NCBI RefSeq assembly: GCF_003867015.1
Contig: NZ_CP032548.1
Location: 1,803,001-1,867,000 of the forward strand
Length of the DNA: 64,000 nt
Reading direction: 5' to 3'
DNA from: Tenacibaculum singaporense
Lineage (GTDB): Bacteria > Bacteroidota > Bacteroidia > Flavobacteriales > Flavobacteriaceae
The position numbers and the translations under genes are program-made. Position 1 is the stretch's first letter; every line of letters starts with the position of its first letter. The notes below the pieces were generated by a model. The model had not been told where the DNA came from. It worked only from the letters and a program-made list of their open reading frames with translations, and did not search any database. Of the stretch, positions 54,438 through 63,009 are shown piece after piece.

Positions 54438-56151
54438 GAGGCAATTTTTATTTGTTATTCTAATAATAAACATTAGTTGTTTTTCTCAAGAAAAAAAAAC
54501 TAGCGATTTAATCCTTCTTTACAAGAAGACTTCCTTAATTTGTAAGGAGGATGGTAATAGTTTTTTTTGTAAAGCTTTTACTTTCTATAAAAATAAGGAA
54601 TATGATTCTTGTTTTGTATATAGTGGGAGAGCCTTATTAAATAATATTAACACAGAACAAAGGAATATATTAAATTATATTCAAGGGACTTCTGCTATTC
54701 GTAAAGGAATATATAAGAAAGCTTTGTCTAGTATTTTGTTAGTTCCAGATAGTAGTATATATAAAAGCTTAAAGTATGAGAAACTAGGTAGAATTTATTT
54801 AGAAATGAAAGATTATGAAAAATCTATTCTCTATTACAATAAATTTCTAAAACTTGATGAAGATTTAGTATTAGAGGTTAAAAAAAGTACCTATCATAAT
54901 CTAGGACTAAATTATATTCATAAAAAAGAATATCAAAATGCAAATGAATATTTTACAAAAGAATATTTGCTTATAAAGGAAGAAGATACAGCAGCTTTAA
55001 TAACAACTAAAATGGAGTTAGCAAATGTATATTATAATCAATATTTAGATGATGAAGCCATTCCGTTGTTTAAAGAAGCATATGAGTTAGCAAAAAGTTT
55101 TTCTGATTTTGAATTGAAGCAAAACTCAGCTAGAAACATGGCGGTTGTGGAGAAGAATAGAAAAAACTACCAAAAAAGTGTAGAATATTATATGGAGTAT
55201 GGTCGTTGGAAAGACTCTATTTGGAACCGTGATAAAATTTGGGAGCTGACAGAAAAAGACAAACAATTAGCTGTAGCCCAAAAGCAACAAGAAATAGCAT
55301 TACAAGAAGAAGAATTAAAACGTCAAGCAGTAGTGCAAAAGAGTTTAGTAATTGGAGCTTCGGGTTTATTAGTTTTTCTGGGGTTTTTAGGCTATTTTTA
55401 TAGAGAGTTAAAAAGTAAAAATAGGTTTATAACTCAGCAAAAAGAGGAGTTAAACGTAGCTAACAAAACGAAAGACTATTTATTTTCTGTAGTATCTCAC
55501 GATTTACGTTCACCAATTAATACAATTAAGCGACAACACGAAAAGCTAAAACGACAGTTAAAAAACAAAGAGTATGATGCGGTAAGTGAAACGACGAACA
55601 ATGCTATTGCGTTAACTGAAAGCACGAGTCACTTATTAAACAATGTATTGCATTGGTCGTTAGAGCAAAACAATCAGCTATCGTTTAAAGCAGAAGAATA
55701 TCCTTTAAAACCGTTGGTAGAACAGGCTGTTTATAACTTTGAAGAAATTGCAGAAGCTAAAAACATTGTACTAACTACAAAGTTGGAAGCTACTATTTTA
55801 GTAAAAGCAGACAAGGAATCCTTAAAAATAGTATTGAGAAATTTGTTAGATAATGCACTAAAATACACAGGAGAAAACGGCAAGATTGAAGTAAAAACCT
55901 ATAACGACTCTGAAGAATTTAGTACAATTGAGATTAAAGACACAGGTTTTGGAATTTCAGAAGAAAAACTAGCAAAAATAAAAGGATTAGAAGACTTAAG
56001 TATTGACAAAATTAACAGATCTGAGGGCGTAGGGTTAGGTATGTTACTGTGTCAAACGCTTATTAAAAAGAATAATGGAAAATTACTCATAGATAGTGAG
56101 TTGGAAGTGGGGACAACTATACGAATTTTGTTACCCAACGCAAGCGCATAA
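54424..56151 (+). CDS. TPR-containing membrane sensor histidine kinase
   Basis: A 575-residue protein with a signal peptide (about 1-22) and a periplasmic region with six or so tetratricopeptide repeats (about 45-270). One membrane segment follows (about 303-322, VIGASGLLVFLGFLGYFY), and then the kinase core. The phosphoacceptor is His359 (SVVSHDLRSP). The N-box is NLLDNALKYTG, the G1-box DTGFGI and the G2-box GVGLGMLLCQ. This layout is common in Bacteroidota. The response regulator follows three bases after the stop. Confidence 0.95.
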   Translation: MDKVKRQFLFVILIINISCFSQEKKTSDLILLYKKTSLICKEDGNSFFCKAFTFYKNKEYDSCFVYSGRALLNNINTEQRNILNYIQGTSAIRKGIYKKALSSILLVPDSSIYKSLKYEKLGRIYLEMKDYEKSILYYNKFLKLDEDLVLEVKKSTYHNLGLNYIHKKEYQNANEYFTKEYLLIKEEDTAALITTKMELANVYYNQYLDDEAIPLFKEAYELAKSFSDFELKQNSARNMAVVEKNRKNYQKSVEYYMEYGRWKDSIWNRDKIWELTEKDKQLAVAQKQQEIALQEEELKRQAVVQKSLVIGASGLLVFLGFLGYFYRELKSKNRFITQQKEELNVANKTKDYLFSVVSHDLRSPINTIKRQHEKLKRQLKNKEYDAVSETTNNAIALTESTSHLLNNVLHWSLEQNNQLSFKAEEYPLKPLVEQAVYNFEEIAEAKNIVLTTKLEATILVKADKESLKIVLRNLLDNALKYTGENGKIEVKTYNDSEEFSTIEIKDTGFGISEEKLAKIKGLEDLSIDKINRSEGVGLGMLLCQTLIKKNNGKLLIDSELEVGTTIRILLPNASA

Positions 56152-56154
56152 ATT

Positions 56155-56898
56155 ATGAAAAAACTACAATTACTATTGCTAGAAGACTTAGAAGAAGAAG
56201 CTTTAGAACTTTCTTCTTTTTTAGAAGATAATGATTATGAGGTATCATTAGCAAAAAATGCGGTAGAAGCAGAAAAGTTAATTAGAAATCGCTTTTTTGA
56301 TGTTATTATTTTAGACATCATGATAAACGGAAGACCAGACGGAATTTCGTTAGCACACCGTTTGAATAAAGAAGGAATTAACGTACCGTTTTTATTCCTA
56401 ACAAGTATGCAAGGAAGAGAAATTTTTGATGAAGCAAAACTAACCAATCCGTTAGTATATCTTTTAAAGCCGTATAACAAACTAGAATTGTTATTCTCTT
56501 TAGAATTGGCAATTGAGTCGTGTTATCAGCAAAACAACAGTATTAGTTTAGCATCAAACAATGGTGTAATAAGTCCATCTTTTTTATTCATAAAGAAAAA
56601 AAGAAGCGTGGTTAAAGTAGATGTAGCTGCTATAAATTATGTAGAAGTAAAGGAAAAATACTGTAGTATAATTTGCGACTCAGGAAACTACCTAATAAAA
56701 TTATCGTTAACTAAGTTAAAAGATATGCTGTCTAATCCAGATTTTAGACAAGTACATAGAAATTACTTAGTTAACGTAAAGAAAATCAAAGAAATTTACT
56801 TTGAAGATAATCTTATTGTCTTAGATAATGACGAAAAAATACTCTTTAGTGAGCGTTATAAAACAGCATTTATAAAAGACAATACAATTTTTAGGTAG
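56155..56898 (+). CDS. LytTR-type response regulator
   Basis: A 247-residue regulator with a receiver domain (1-120) whose phosphoacceptor is Asp54 (VIILDIM). The acidic pair is in LLLEDLEEEA and the conserved Lys in YLLKPYNK. A LytTR DNA-binding domain (about 142-247) has the motifs INYVEVKEKYCSIIC and VHRNYLVNVKKIKEIYF. It is the cognate partner of the kinase at 54424. The target genes are not known; the acidic protein at 53946 or the trio at 56899-58644 would be natural candidates by position. Confidence 0.95.
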   Translation: MKKLQLLLLEDLEEEALELSSFLEDNDYEVSLAKNAVEAEKLIRNRFFDVIILDIMINGRPDGISLAHRLNKEGINVPFLFLTSMQGREIFDEAKLTNPLVYLLKPYNKLELLFSLELAIESCYQQNNSISLASNNGVISPSFLFIKKKRSVVKVDVAAINYVEVKEKYCSIICDSGNYLIKLSLTKLKDMLSNPDFRQVHRNYLVNVKKIKEIYFEDNLIVLDNDEKILFSERYKTAFIKDNTIFR

Positions 56899-57168
56899 TT
56901 ATACCACTTTAGAAACTAAACTTATTACAAAGCCAAGGCCATTTTCGATATTAGAAATAGCTTTGGCTTTTTCATTATTACTAATAGTAGCGTCATCAAT
57001 CAGTTTAAGTGTTTTTATGGCGTTTGCATTGGTAATTTTACTTTCCTTAATAAAAGCATCCACTTCACTAAGTTTTAAATTAGTTAAACTAGCCAATTGT
57101 TTGTTAAACTCAGCATCAGTTTGTGAAGCTGCTTCTTTAGCTACATTGTTCCAGTCTATAGAATTCAT
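56899..57168 (-). CDS. small helical protein of unknown function, last of a trio
   Basis: An 89-residue protein that is almost all helical (MNSIDWNNVAKEAASQTDAEFNKQL, then LTNLKLSEVDAFIKESKITN) with no signal peptide or membrane segment. Its last residues include GLGFVISLVSKVV, which could be an amphipathic tail. It starts five bases after the lipoprotein stop, so both are likely one transcript. Its stop directly abuts the end of the convergent response regulator gene. No family recognised. Confidence 0.72.
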   Translation of the reverse strand: MNSIDWNNVAKEAASQTDAEFNKQLASLTNLKLSEVDAFIKESKITNANAIKTLKLIDDATISNNEKAKAISNIENGLGFVISLVSKVV

Positions 57169-57173
57169 AATCG

Positions 57174-57761
57174 TTATTTTTCAGAAATTACTTTTTCAAT
57201 GGTTATCAATTTATTTAATGCATTTCCAGTTTTATCAATACTCTGATTAATGGTGTTTTCAACCTTTTTTATATTAATTTTATCACCTGTAAGTTGATTT
57301 ATTGCTGACAAAGCATCACTTTCCGTAGTTTTTACTTTCACTGCAGAGTTAATTAAGTTTTGAAGCGAAGTAGTCGCTTTACTATAATCACTATAATTAG
57401 AATTTAGCTGGTTTAAAATATCTTGTCTTTGTGAATCCAAAATACTTTGAAGTGAATCTTTTTTGTGATTAATAATAGGAACAATACTATTTAGAATATT
57501 AGGTAGTTCTTTTTTATAATCTAAAGAATCTGGTAATAAACCCTCAAACTTTTTTAATAGCGTAGGGGTGTACTTATTTTCAATAAATAAATTGATTTTT
57601 TCTTTTCGCTCATCAAAAAGTCTGTTGACTAAAGATACATTTAGCTGATGCATATTATCAGCTTCTTTAATAACTTCTTTAGTAAGTGTTACAGTAGAGC
57701 TTGGAATACTGGCGCAGGAAAAAAGAAAAAACGAAAAAACAGATACGTAAAAGTATTTCAT
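57174..57761 (-). CDS. coiled-coil lipoprotein of unknown function
   Basis: A 195-residue lipoprotein (FFLFSCASI, Cys at residue 16). After the anchor it is predicted to be helical throughout, with long heptad-like stretches (KEVIKEADNMHQLNVSLVN, and HKKDSLQSILDSQRQDILNQL) and a Thr/Ser-rich linker. This indicates an extended helical bundle or coiled coil in the periplasm. No family recognised. It is in the same direction as the membrane protein at 57880, but a large hairpin lies between them. Confidence 0.75.
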   Translation of the reverse strand: MKYFYVSVFSFFLFSCASIPSSTVTLTKEVIKEADNMHQLNVSLVNRLFDERKEKINLFIENKYTPTLLKKFEGLLPDSLDYKKELPNILNSIVPIINHKKDSLQSILDSQRQDILNQLNSNYSDYSKATTSLQNLINSAVKVKTTESDALSAINQLTGDKINIKKVENTINQSIDKTGNALNKLITIEKVISEK

Positions 57762-57784
57762 AAGTATAGTTAATTTATAATAAA

Positions 57785-57870
57785 AAAGAGGTTGCTACAG
57801 TATTGAGCTAAGTTCGGTTAGTATGCTGTAAGCTCTATTATAAATAATTACTTAACGTAACAACCTCTTT
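57785..57870 (-). terminator. large hairpin with branched loop between the membrane and lipoprotein genes
   Basis: AAAGAGGTTG (57785-57794) and CAACCTCTTT (57861-57870) pair perfectly, with a 66-base loop. The loop holds an inner pairing of GAGCT (57805-57809) with AGCTC (57830-57834). On the minus strand it ends in a TTTTTTATT run, as a terminator would, and it lies 9 bases after the stop of the gene at 57880. Such a large loop is unusual for a plain terminator, so an attenuator or a small structured RNA is possible. Confidence 0.6.
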
Positions 57871-57879
57871 GTTTTTTAG

Positions 57880-58644
57880 TTATTTTGTATTGGTTTTTGG
57901 TATGATAAAAATGGATTTAACTCTATCTATAATGCCTTGTAGTATGCTAAAAATGGCTTCCGAAGAAAACCCTCCAATCAAAGCCAAAACTCCTTTATTA
58001 AAAAGGTTGATATCTTCAGGGCTTTTGGTGTAAAATGAAATAATTTCCGACATGATAAGTCCAGCAATAATACCAAGTACTATTTGAGCCAAATAAGAAA
58101 TTGACTCCTCTGAAACCATGGTTGATTCTCTAATAGAATCGCTAACTCTTTTCAATAAATAAAAAATAACTCCTAAACCAGCAACAGATGCTAAGTAGGA
58201 GAGGTTTAAAAGGAGTGGTAATCCAGAGTTATTCATTAAACCTTTATCTAATGAGTTATTATTTACATCAGGAGAAAGTGCAGTAACAATGAATAAAACC
58301 AAAAAGAAAAGCGCTAAGAAAATAAGATTCCTTACTATAGGAAGTTTACTGAAAATAGATTTATTTTCTCCTTCATCACGAAGAGCTTTTGTGTATTCTA
58401 TCGATTTTGGTGTTGCAGGAGCAATGTTTTTAACAAGAATGTTATGCGCATTTATCAAATCGTTTAAATTCTTACTTTCAATTAAAGAATTTACCTCTGT
58501 ATTAATAACAGTACCATTATAAATAGCATAGGATAGCATGTTGTTAATTTCAGTAATCAATTCTTTAGATACTTTAGGGTAAACACCATTACTATTAGTG
58601 CTAACAATTTTTTTATTATCTTTTTGAAGGGTATTGTTTTCCAT
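57880..58644 (-). CDS. membrane protein of unknown function, first of a trio
   Basis: A 254-residue protein with a soluble N-terminal half (1-100, with KELITEINNMLSYAIYNGTV) followed by four hydrophobic segments: about 105-123, 144-163, 185-204 and 213-232. The last region reads GVLALIGGFSSEAIFSILQGI, a pattern that appears at the C-terminus of several bacterial membrane proteins of unclear role. It sits upstream of the lipoprotein and the small helical protein in the same direction. No family recognised with confidence. Confidence 0.75.
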   Translation of the reverse strand: MENNTLQKDNKKIVSTNSNGVYPKVSKELITEINNMLSYAIYNGTVINTEVNSLIESKNLNDLINAHNILVKNIAPATPKSIEYTKALRDEGENKSIFSKLPIVRNLIFLALFFLVLFIVTALSPDVNNNSLDKGLMNNSGLPLLLNLSYLASVAGLGVIFYLLKRVSDSIRESTMVSEESISYLAQIVLGIIAGLIMSEIISFYTKSPEDINLFNKGVLALIGGFSSEAIFSILQGIIDRVKSIFIIPKTNTK

Positions 58645-58832
58645 TGCGTTGATTTTGTGAGTTCTAATATATGCAAAAGCAACATAAATGTAAAAAAATA
58701 GTAAGAAGAAAATAGGCTAAAAACCTTTAGCGTATAAAACTTGATTATTAACGTGGTAGATAAAAGACTAAAAAGAGATAGCTTTAATTATTAACATTAA
58801 AAAAAGTGATTTACTTAACTTAAAATTAAAGA

Positions 58833-58861
58833 TTGTTTTTGCATTATTTGTAGTATATTTG
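58833..58861 (+). promoter_or_regulatory. probable guaB promoter
   Basis: TTG at 58833-58835, an 18-base spacer and TATATTTG at 58854-58861 fit the Bacteroidota promoter consensus. The guaB start is 37 bases downstream. Confidence 0.5.
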
Positions 58862-58898
58862 CATGCAATTAATTAACAACACACTAAATTGATTGCAT

Positions 58899-60374
58899 AT
58901 GCAAGCTCATCAAGCTAAAATATTAGGGGAAGGATTAACGTACGACGACGTTTTATTAGTTCCTGCCTACTCAGAAGTACTTCCAAGAGAAGTTTCAATC
59001 CAAACAAAATTTACAAGAAACATAACAATCAATGTTCCAATAGTATCTGCAGCTATGGATACGGTAACTGAATCTGCTATGGCAATTGCTATTGCAAGAG
59101 AAGGAGGAATAGGAGTGTTACATAAGAATATGACAATTGAGCAACAAGCTCAAGAAGTTCGTAAGGTAAAACGTGCTGAAAGCGGAATGATAATCGATCC
59201 GATTACTTTGTCGTTAAGTGCAATCGTTTTAGATGCTAAACAAGCAATGCGTGAGCATAAAATTGGAGGTATTCCAATTGTTGATGAAGCAGGAAAATTA
59301 GTAGGAATTGTAACGAATCGTGATTTGCGTTTCGAAAAAAATAACGAGCGTCCTATTGTTGAAGTTATGACATCTGAAAACTTAGTAACAGTTGCAGAAG
59401 GAACTTCTTTAAAAGATGCTGAAGTTATCTTGCAAGAAAACAAAATAGAAAAATTACCTGTTGTTAATGATGATGATAAGCTAGTAGGACTAATTACTTT
59501 TAGAGATATTACAAAGCTTACACAAAAACCAATAGCTAATAAAGACTCATATGGACGTTTACGCGTAGCTGCTGCATTAGGCGTAACGCACGATGCAGTT
59601 GATAGAGCAGAAGCCTTAGTAAATGCTGGAGTAGATGCTGTAATCATAGATACAGCTCATGGACATACCAAAGGAGTGGTTTCTGTATTAAAAGAAGTAA
59701 AAGCTAAATTCCCTGAATTAGATGTTGTTGTAGGGAACATTGCAACCCCAGAAGCAGCTAAATATTTAGTAGAAGCTGGAGCAGATGCAGTAAAAGTAGG
59801 AATAGGACCAGGATCTATTTGTACAACACGTGTGGTAGCAGGTGTAGGATTCCCACAATTTTCAGCAGTATTAGAAGTAGCAGCTGCTATTAAAGGAAGT
59901 GGAGTTCCTGTAATTGCTGATGGAGGTATTCGTTATACAGGTGATATTCCAAAAGCTGTTGCAGCTGGAGCAGACTGTGTAATGTTAGGATCATTATTAG
60001 CAGGAACCAAAGAATCTCCAGGAGAAACGATTATTTACGAAGGAAGAAAATTCAAATCGTATCGTGGAATGGGATCTGTTGAAGCCATGAAACAAGGGTC
60101 AAAAGATCGTTATTTCCAAGATGTAGAAGACGACATTAAAAAGTTAGTTCCAGAAGGAATTGTAGGACGTGTTGCTTATAAAGGAGAATTACAAGAAAGC
60201 ATTCACCAATTTGTAGGTGGGTTACGTGCAGGTATGGGATACTGTGGAGCAAAAGATATTGAGACCTTAAAAAATACGGGGAAATTTGTTCGTATTACTG
60301 CAAGTGGAATTAACGAAAGTCACCCACACGATGTTGCTATTACTAAAGAAGCACCTAACTATAGTAGACGATAA
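58899..60374 (+). CDS. guaB: IMP dehydrogenase
   Basis: I chose the ATG at 58899 (MQAHQAK) over a TTG two codons earlier. The 491-residue protein has the [14 protein letters not shown] start, two CBS repeats (about 95-205), the catalytic Cys308 in GPGSICTTR, the flap [10 protein letters not shown] (near 385) and a C-terminal [11 protein letters not shown]. It converts IMP to XMP, the step that commits purines to guanine nucleotides. It is monocistronic by position, with a promoter before it and a terminator after it. Confidence 0.98.
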   Translation: MQAHQAKILGEGLTYDDVLLVPAYSEVLPREVSIQTKFTRNITINVPIVSAAMDTVTESAMAIAIAREGGIGVLHKNMTIEQQAQEVRKVKRAESGMIIDPITLSLSAIVLDAKQAMREHKIGGIPIVDEAGKLVGIVTNRDLRFEKNNERPIVEVMTSENLVTVAEGTSLKDAEVILQENKIEKLPVVNDDDKLVGLITFRDITKLTQKPIANKDSYGRLRVAAALGVTHDAVDRAEALVNAGVDAVIIDTAHGHTKGVVSVLKEVKAKFPELDVVVGNIATPEAAKYLVEAGADAVKVGIGPGSICTTRVVAGVGFPQFSAVLEVAAAIKGSGVPVIADGGIRYTGDIPKAVAAGADCVMLGSLLAGTKESPGETIIYEGRKFKSYRGMGSVEAMKQGSKDRYFQDVEDDIKKLVPEGIVGRVAYKGELQESIHQFVGGLRAGMGYCGAKDIETLKNTGKFVRITASGINESHPHDVAITKEAPNYSRR

Positions 60375-60411
60375 AATATAAAGGTATTATTACCTTAATT
60401 AAGGTAAAGGT

Positions 60412-60446
60412 AAAAGCTGTTAATTTAAATATTAACAGCTTTTTTA
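60412..60446 (+). terminator. terminator after guaB
   Basis: A perfect 13-base stem, AAAAGCTGTTAAT (60412-60424) with its complement at 60431-60443, a 6-base loop and a T-run. A second palindrome, TTACCTTAATTAAGGTAA (60390-60407), lies just before it and may form part of the same structure. Confidence 0.9.
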
Positions 60447-60470
60447 ATTATATTTTAAAAAGTAAGAAGT

Positions 60471-60532
60471 AAAATTGTTTTTTGAATTAAAAAATCTTTT
60501 TTTTGCTATCAAATTAAAATTGTTTTTTGAAT
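60471..60532 (+). repeat. 17-base direct repeat ahead of the 821-residue protein
   Basis: AAAATTGTTTTTTGAAT occurs at 60471-60487 and again at 60516-60532, 45 bases apart. The second copy contains the TTG used as start codon of the next gene. It may be a duplicated regulatory segment or a replication-slippage product. Confidence 0.5.
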
Positions 60533-62992
60533 AGTAAAAAAAATACACTACTACTTTTTTTGTTGTCCCCTCTTTTTATCTTCAGTCAAAATTTAGATAA
60601 GATAGGCAAGTCGCCATTATTTAAAGTAACAGGAGGAGTTGGGGTAAACACAGTATATTATAACGGAAATTCTAATAGAGAACCTTTTACTTATTTTTTA
60701 TCAGGAAATGTCAATTTAAATGTTAGTGACATTTATAATATTCCAGTTTCTTTTTCATATTCAAATAGTAAGTTTCAAGCTAACACACCATTTACTTTTA
60801 ATAGGTTAAGTATTCATCCAAGCTATAAGTGGGTAACAGCACATGTTGGAGATGTAAATATGAGCTTTTCACCTTATACATTAAACGGACATCAATTTAC
60901 TGGTGTCGGTTTTGATTTGTCTCCTAAAGATAAATTAAAAATAAGTTTAATGTATGGTAGGTTATTAAAAGAAAGAGAGTTTAGTGAAGATAATTTAAAT
61001 GGAGAAGCTAATTACAAACGAATTGGATATGGAATTAAAGCTTCTTATAAGTTTGATAAGTTAACAGCAGGAGTTATTTTTTTTAGAGCAAAAGATGATA
61101 TAGAGTCATTAAATAACCCAATTCCAATAGAAAAAGATGTACTGCCTAAAGATAATACAGTAATAAGCTTTAATACAGAACTAGATTTTTTTAAAGACTT
61201 AAAGTTAAAGGGAGAAGTAGCTTTATCAGCATTAACAGAAGATACAAGGGTTGAAGGAGAAAGCAATCATTTTGCCTCTTTTTTGTTATCAAGTAATCCA
61301 ACAACTCAATATTATAAAGCATATAATTTAAACTTTGTTTATAAAGTAGGAAGGGGAGCAATTGGATTAGGGTATGAGTTAATTGACCCTAATTATAGAA
61401 CTTTAGGAGGGTATTTTTTTAATAATGATTTAGAAAACTTAACTGTAAACGCTTCTCAAACCATTTTTAAAGATAAGTTATCTATAAACTTAAACGCAGG
61501 TTTACAAAATGACGATATAGACAATACAAAAGCTACACGGTTAAGTAGATTGGTTAGTTCCATAAACTTAGGGTATAATGCAAGTGAAAAATTAAATGTT
61601 AGTGCGGGGTATTCTAATTTTCAATCTTATACTAATATTAAAAACCAATTCGACTTTATAAATGGTGTATCTCAAATAGAGGAAGAGCTGGACCAAGATA
61701 ATATAAGTCAGATTTCACAAAATGCAAATGTGAATGTAAATTATACTTTAGAAGAAACTCCAAGTACTAGACAAAATTTAAACTTTAGTTTGTCTTTTCA
61801 AGATGCTGTAAACAAAATAGGCGATGAAGTTAGAGAAGAAGATACATCTTCGTTTTATAATTTTACAGGAGCATATACTATTGGGTACCCTGATTCAGAT
61901 TTAATGATTTCAGGAGCTATCAATGCTAGTTATAGTGAGTTAGGAATAACAGATGAGAACCTAATTTTTGGACCTACAATTTCTGCAACTAAAGGGTTTT
62001 TAGAAAAAAAACTAAAGTTAAATGGCTCGTTAAGTTATAACGAAAGCATTATTAATGGAGATAGAGAAGGTCAAGTAACTAATTTAAGGACAGGAGCAAG
62101 ATATGTATACCATAAAAGGCATAATTTTAATTTAAATGGACTTCTTCAATTAAGAAGCTCAACTAATATTTCGAATAATAGTATTACCGTAACATTTGGA
62201 TACACATATGATTTTGGAATTTTTAATTCTAAAAATATCAAGTTTAAAAGAAAACCAAAGGCAAAAAAAGAGAAAAAAGTAAAGAAGATTAAAAAGCCTA
62301 TTAGATTTATTTACAAAGACTCTTTATACGAAGGAACAATTCCTGAAATAAGCTTTAGGATTAAAGAATTGATAGAATCAAAAAGTTTTAACGACGTACC
62401 CAAAAAGATAAGTAAGAAGTTACAGGATGAGAGAATACAAATTGCTAAAGAAAAAAGTAATAGAGTTTATAAGATAAAAGCGATTCAATTACTTGATGAT
62501 ATATATAAGTCTAAAGAATATTTAAAAGATTATAATGAGTTAATATATCAAGCTTTAATAGGTGTTTATAAAAGTGCTGTGTATTTGGATTATCCTACAG
62601 AACAAGATTACTTGAAAAATAAAAAAGAAATAAGAAAGCATGTTTTATGGTATAAAACATTAAAAGAAAGAGCAACTTACCCAGAAACATTACAAATTGA
62701 ATTTAACAAAATGAATCAAGTACTGAGAAGGTCTCATAAAAAATTACTTGTTCACAGGTGGATTGTTTCAAAAATAGAAGAATATGAAACTTTAAAGAGG
62801 GTAAAAGAAGATACAGGTGTACTCAGAAAATTTAGAGAAGCAAATGCATCTAAAATTTATAAGATGTTTAAAATGAGTGAGAAAAAAAAGAAAATAAAAT
62901 TATATTTGCAAGGACTCGTAATAGAGTTTTTAGCGAAAGAATCAGAAAAACATATTGATGAGAGTCAATATGAATTAAAATATATGGACTAA
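60527..62992 (+). CDS. beta-barrel-like exported protein with basic helical C-terminus, unknown function
   Basis: An 821-residue protein starting at TTG (60527). The signal peptide (about 1-20) is followed by a long beta-strand-rich region (to about 565) with alternating aromatic and polar residues that resembles an outer-membrane barrel (LSIHPSYKWVTAHVGDVNMSF, LSGNVNLNVSDIYNIPVSF). Near 568-590 comes a Lys-rich linker (KRKPKAKKEKKVKKIKKP), then a helical C-terminal domain (about 595-821) rich in Lys and Glu. I do not recognise a family with certainty. The next gene starts 17 bases after its stop, so the two are probably an operon. The fusion of barrel and helical domain is unusual. Confidence 0.72.
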   Translation: MNSKKNTLLLFLLSPLFIFSQNLDKIGKSPLFKVTGGVGVNTVYYNGNSNREPFTYFLSGNVNLNVSDIYNIPVSFSYSNSKFQANTPFTFNRLSIHPSYKWVTAHVGDVNMSFSPYTLNGHQFTGVGFDLSPKDKLKISLMYGRLLKEREFSEDNLNGEANYKRIGYGIKASYKFDKLTAGVIFFRAKDDIESLNNPIPIEKDVLPKDNTVISFNTELDFFKDLKLKGEVALSALTEDTRVEGESNHFASFLLSSNPTTQYYKAYNLNFVYKVGRGAIGLGYELIDPNYRTLGGYFFNNDLENLTVNASQTIFKDKLSINLNAGLQNDDIDNTKATRLSRLVSSINLGYNASEKLNVSAGYSNFQSYTNIKNQFDFINGVSQIEEELDQDNISQISQNANVNVNYTLEETPSTRQNLNFSLSFQDAVNKIGDEVREEDTSSFYNFTGAYTIGYPDSDLMISGAINASYSELGITDENLIFGPTISATKGFLEKKLKLNGSLSYNESIINGDREGQVTNLRTGARYVYHKRHNFNLNGLLQLRSSTNISNNSITVTFGYTYDFGIFNSKNIKFKRKPKAKKEKKVKKIKKPIRFIYKDSLYEGTIPEISFRIKELIESKSFNDVPKKISKKLQDERIQIAKEKSNRVYKIKAIQLLDDIYKSKEYLKDYNELIYQALIGVYKSAVYLDYPTEQDYLKNKKEIRKHVLWYKTLKERATYPETLQIEFNKMNQVLRRSHKKLLVHRWIVSKIEEYETLKRVKEDTGVLRKFREANASKIYKMFKMSEKKKKIKLYLQGLVIEFLAKESEKHIDESQYELKYMD

Positions 62993-63009
62993 CCCCTTTA
63001 CCCTATTGT

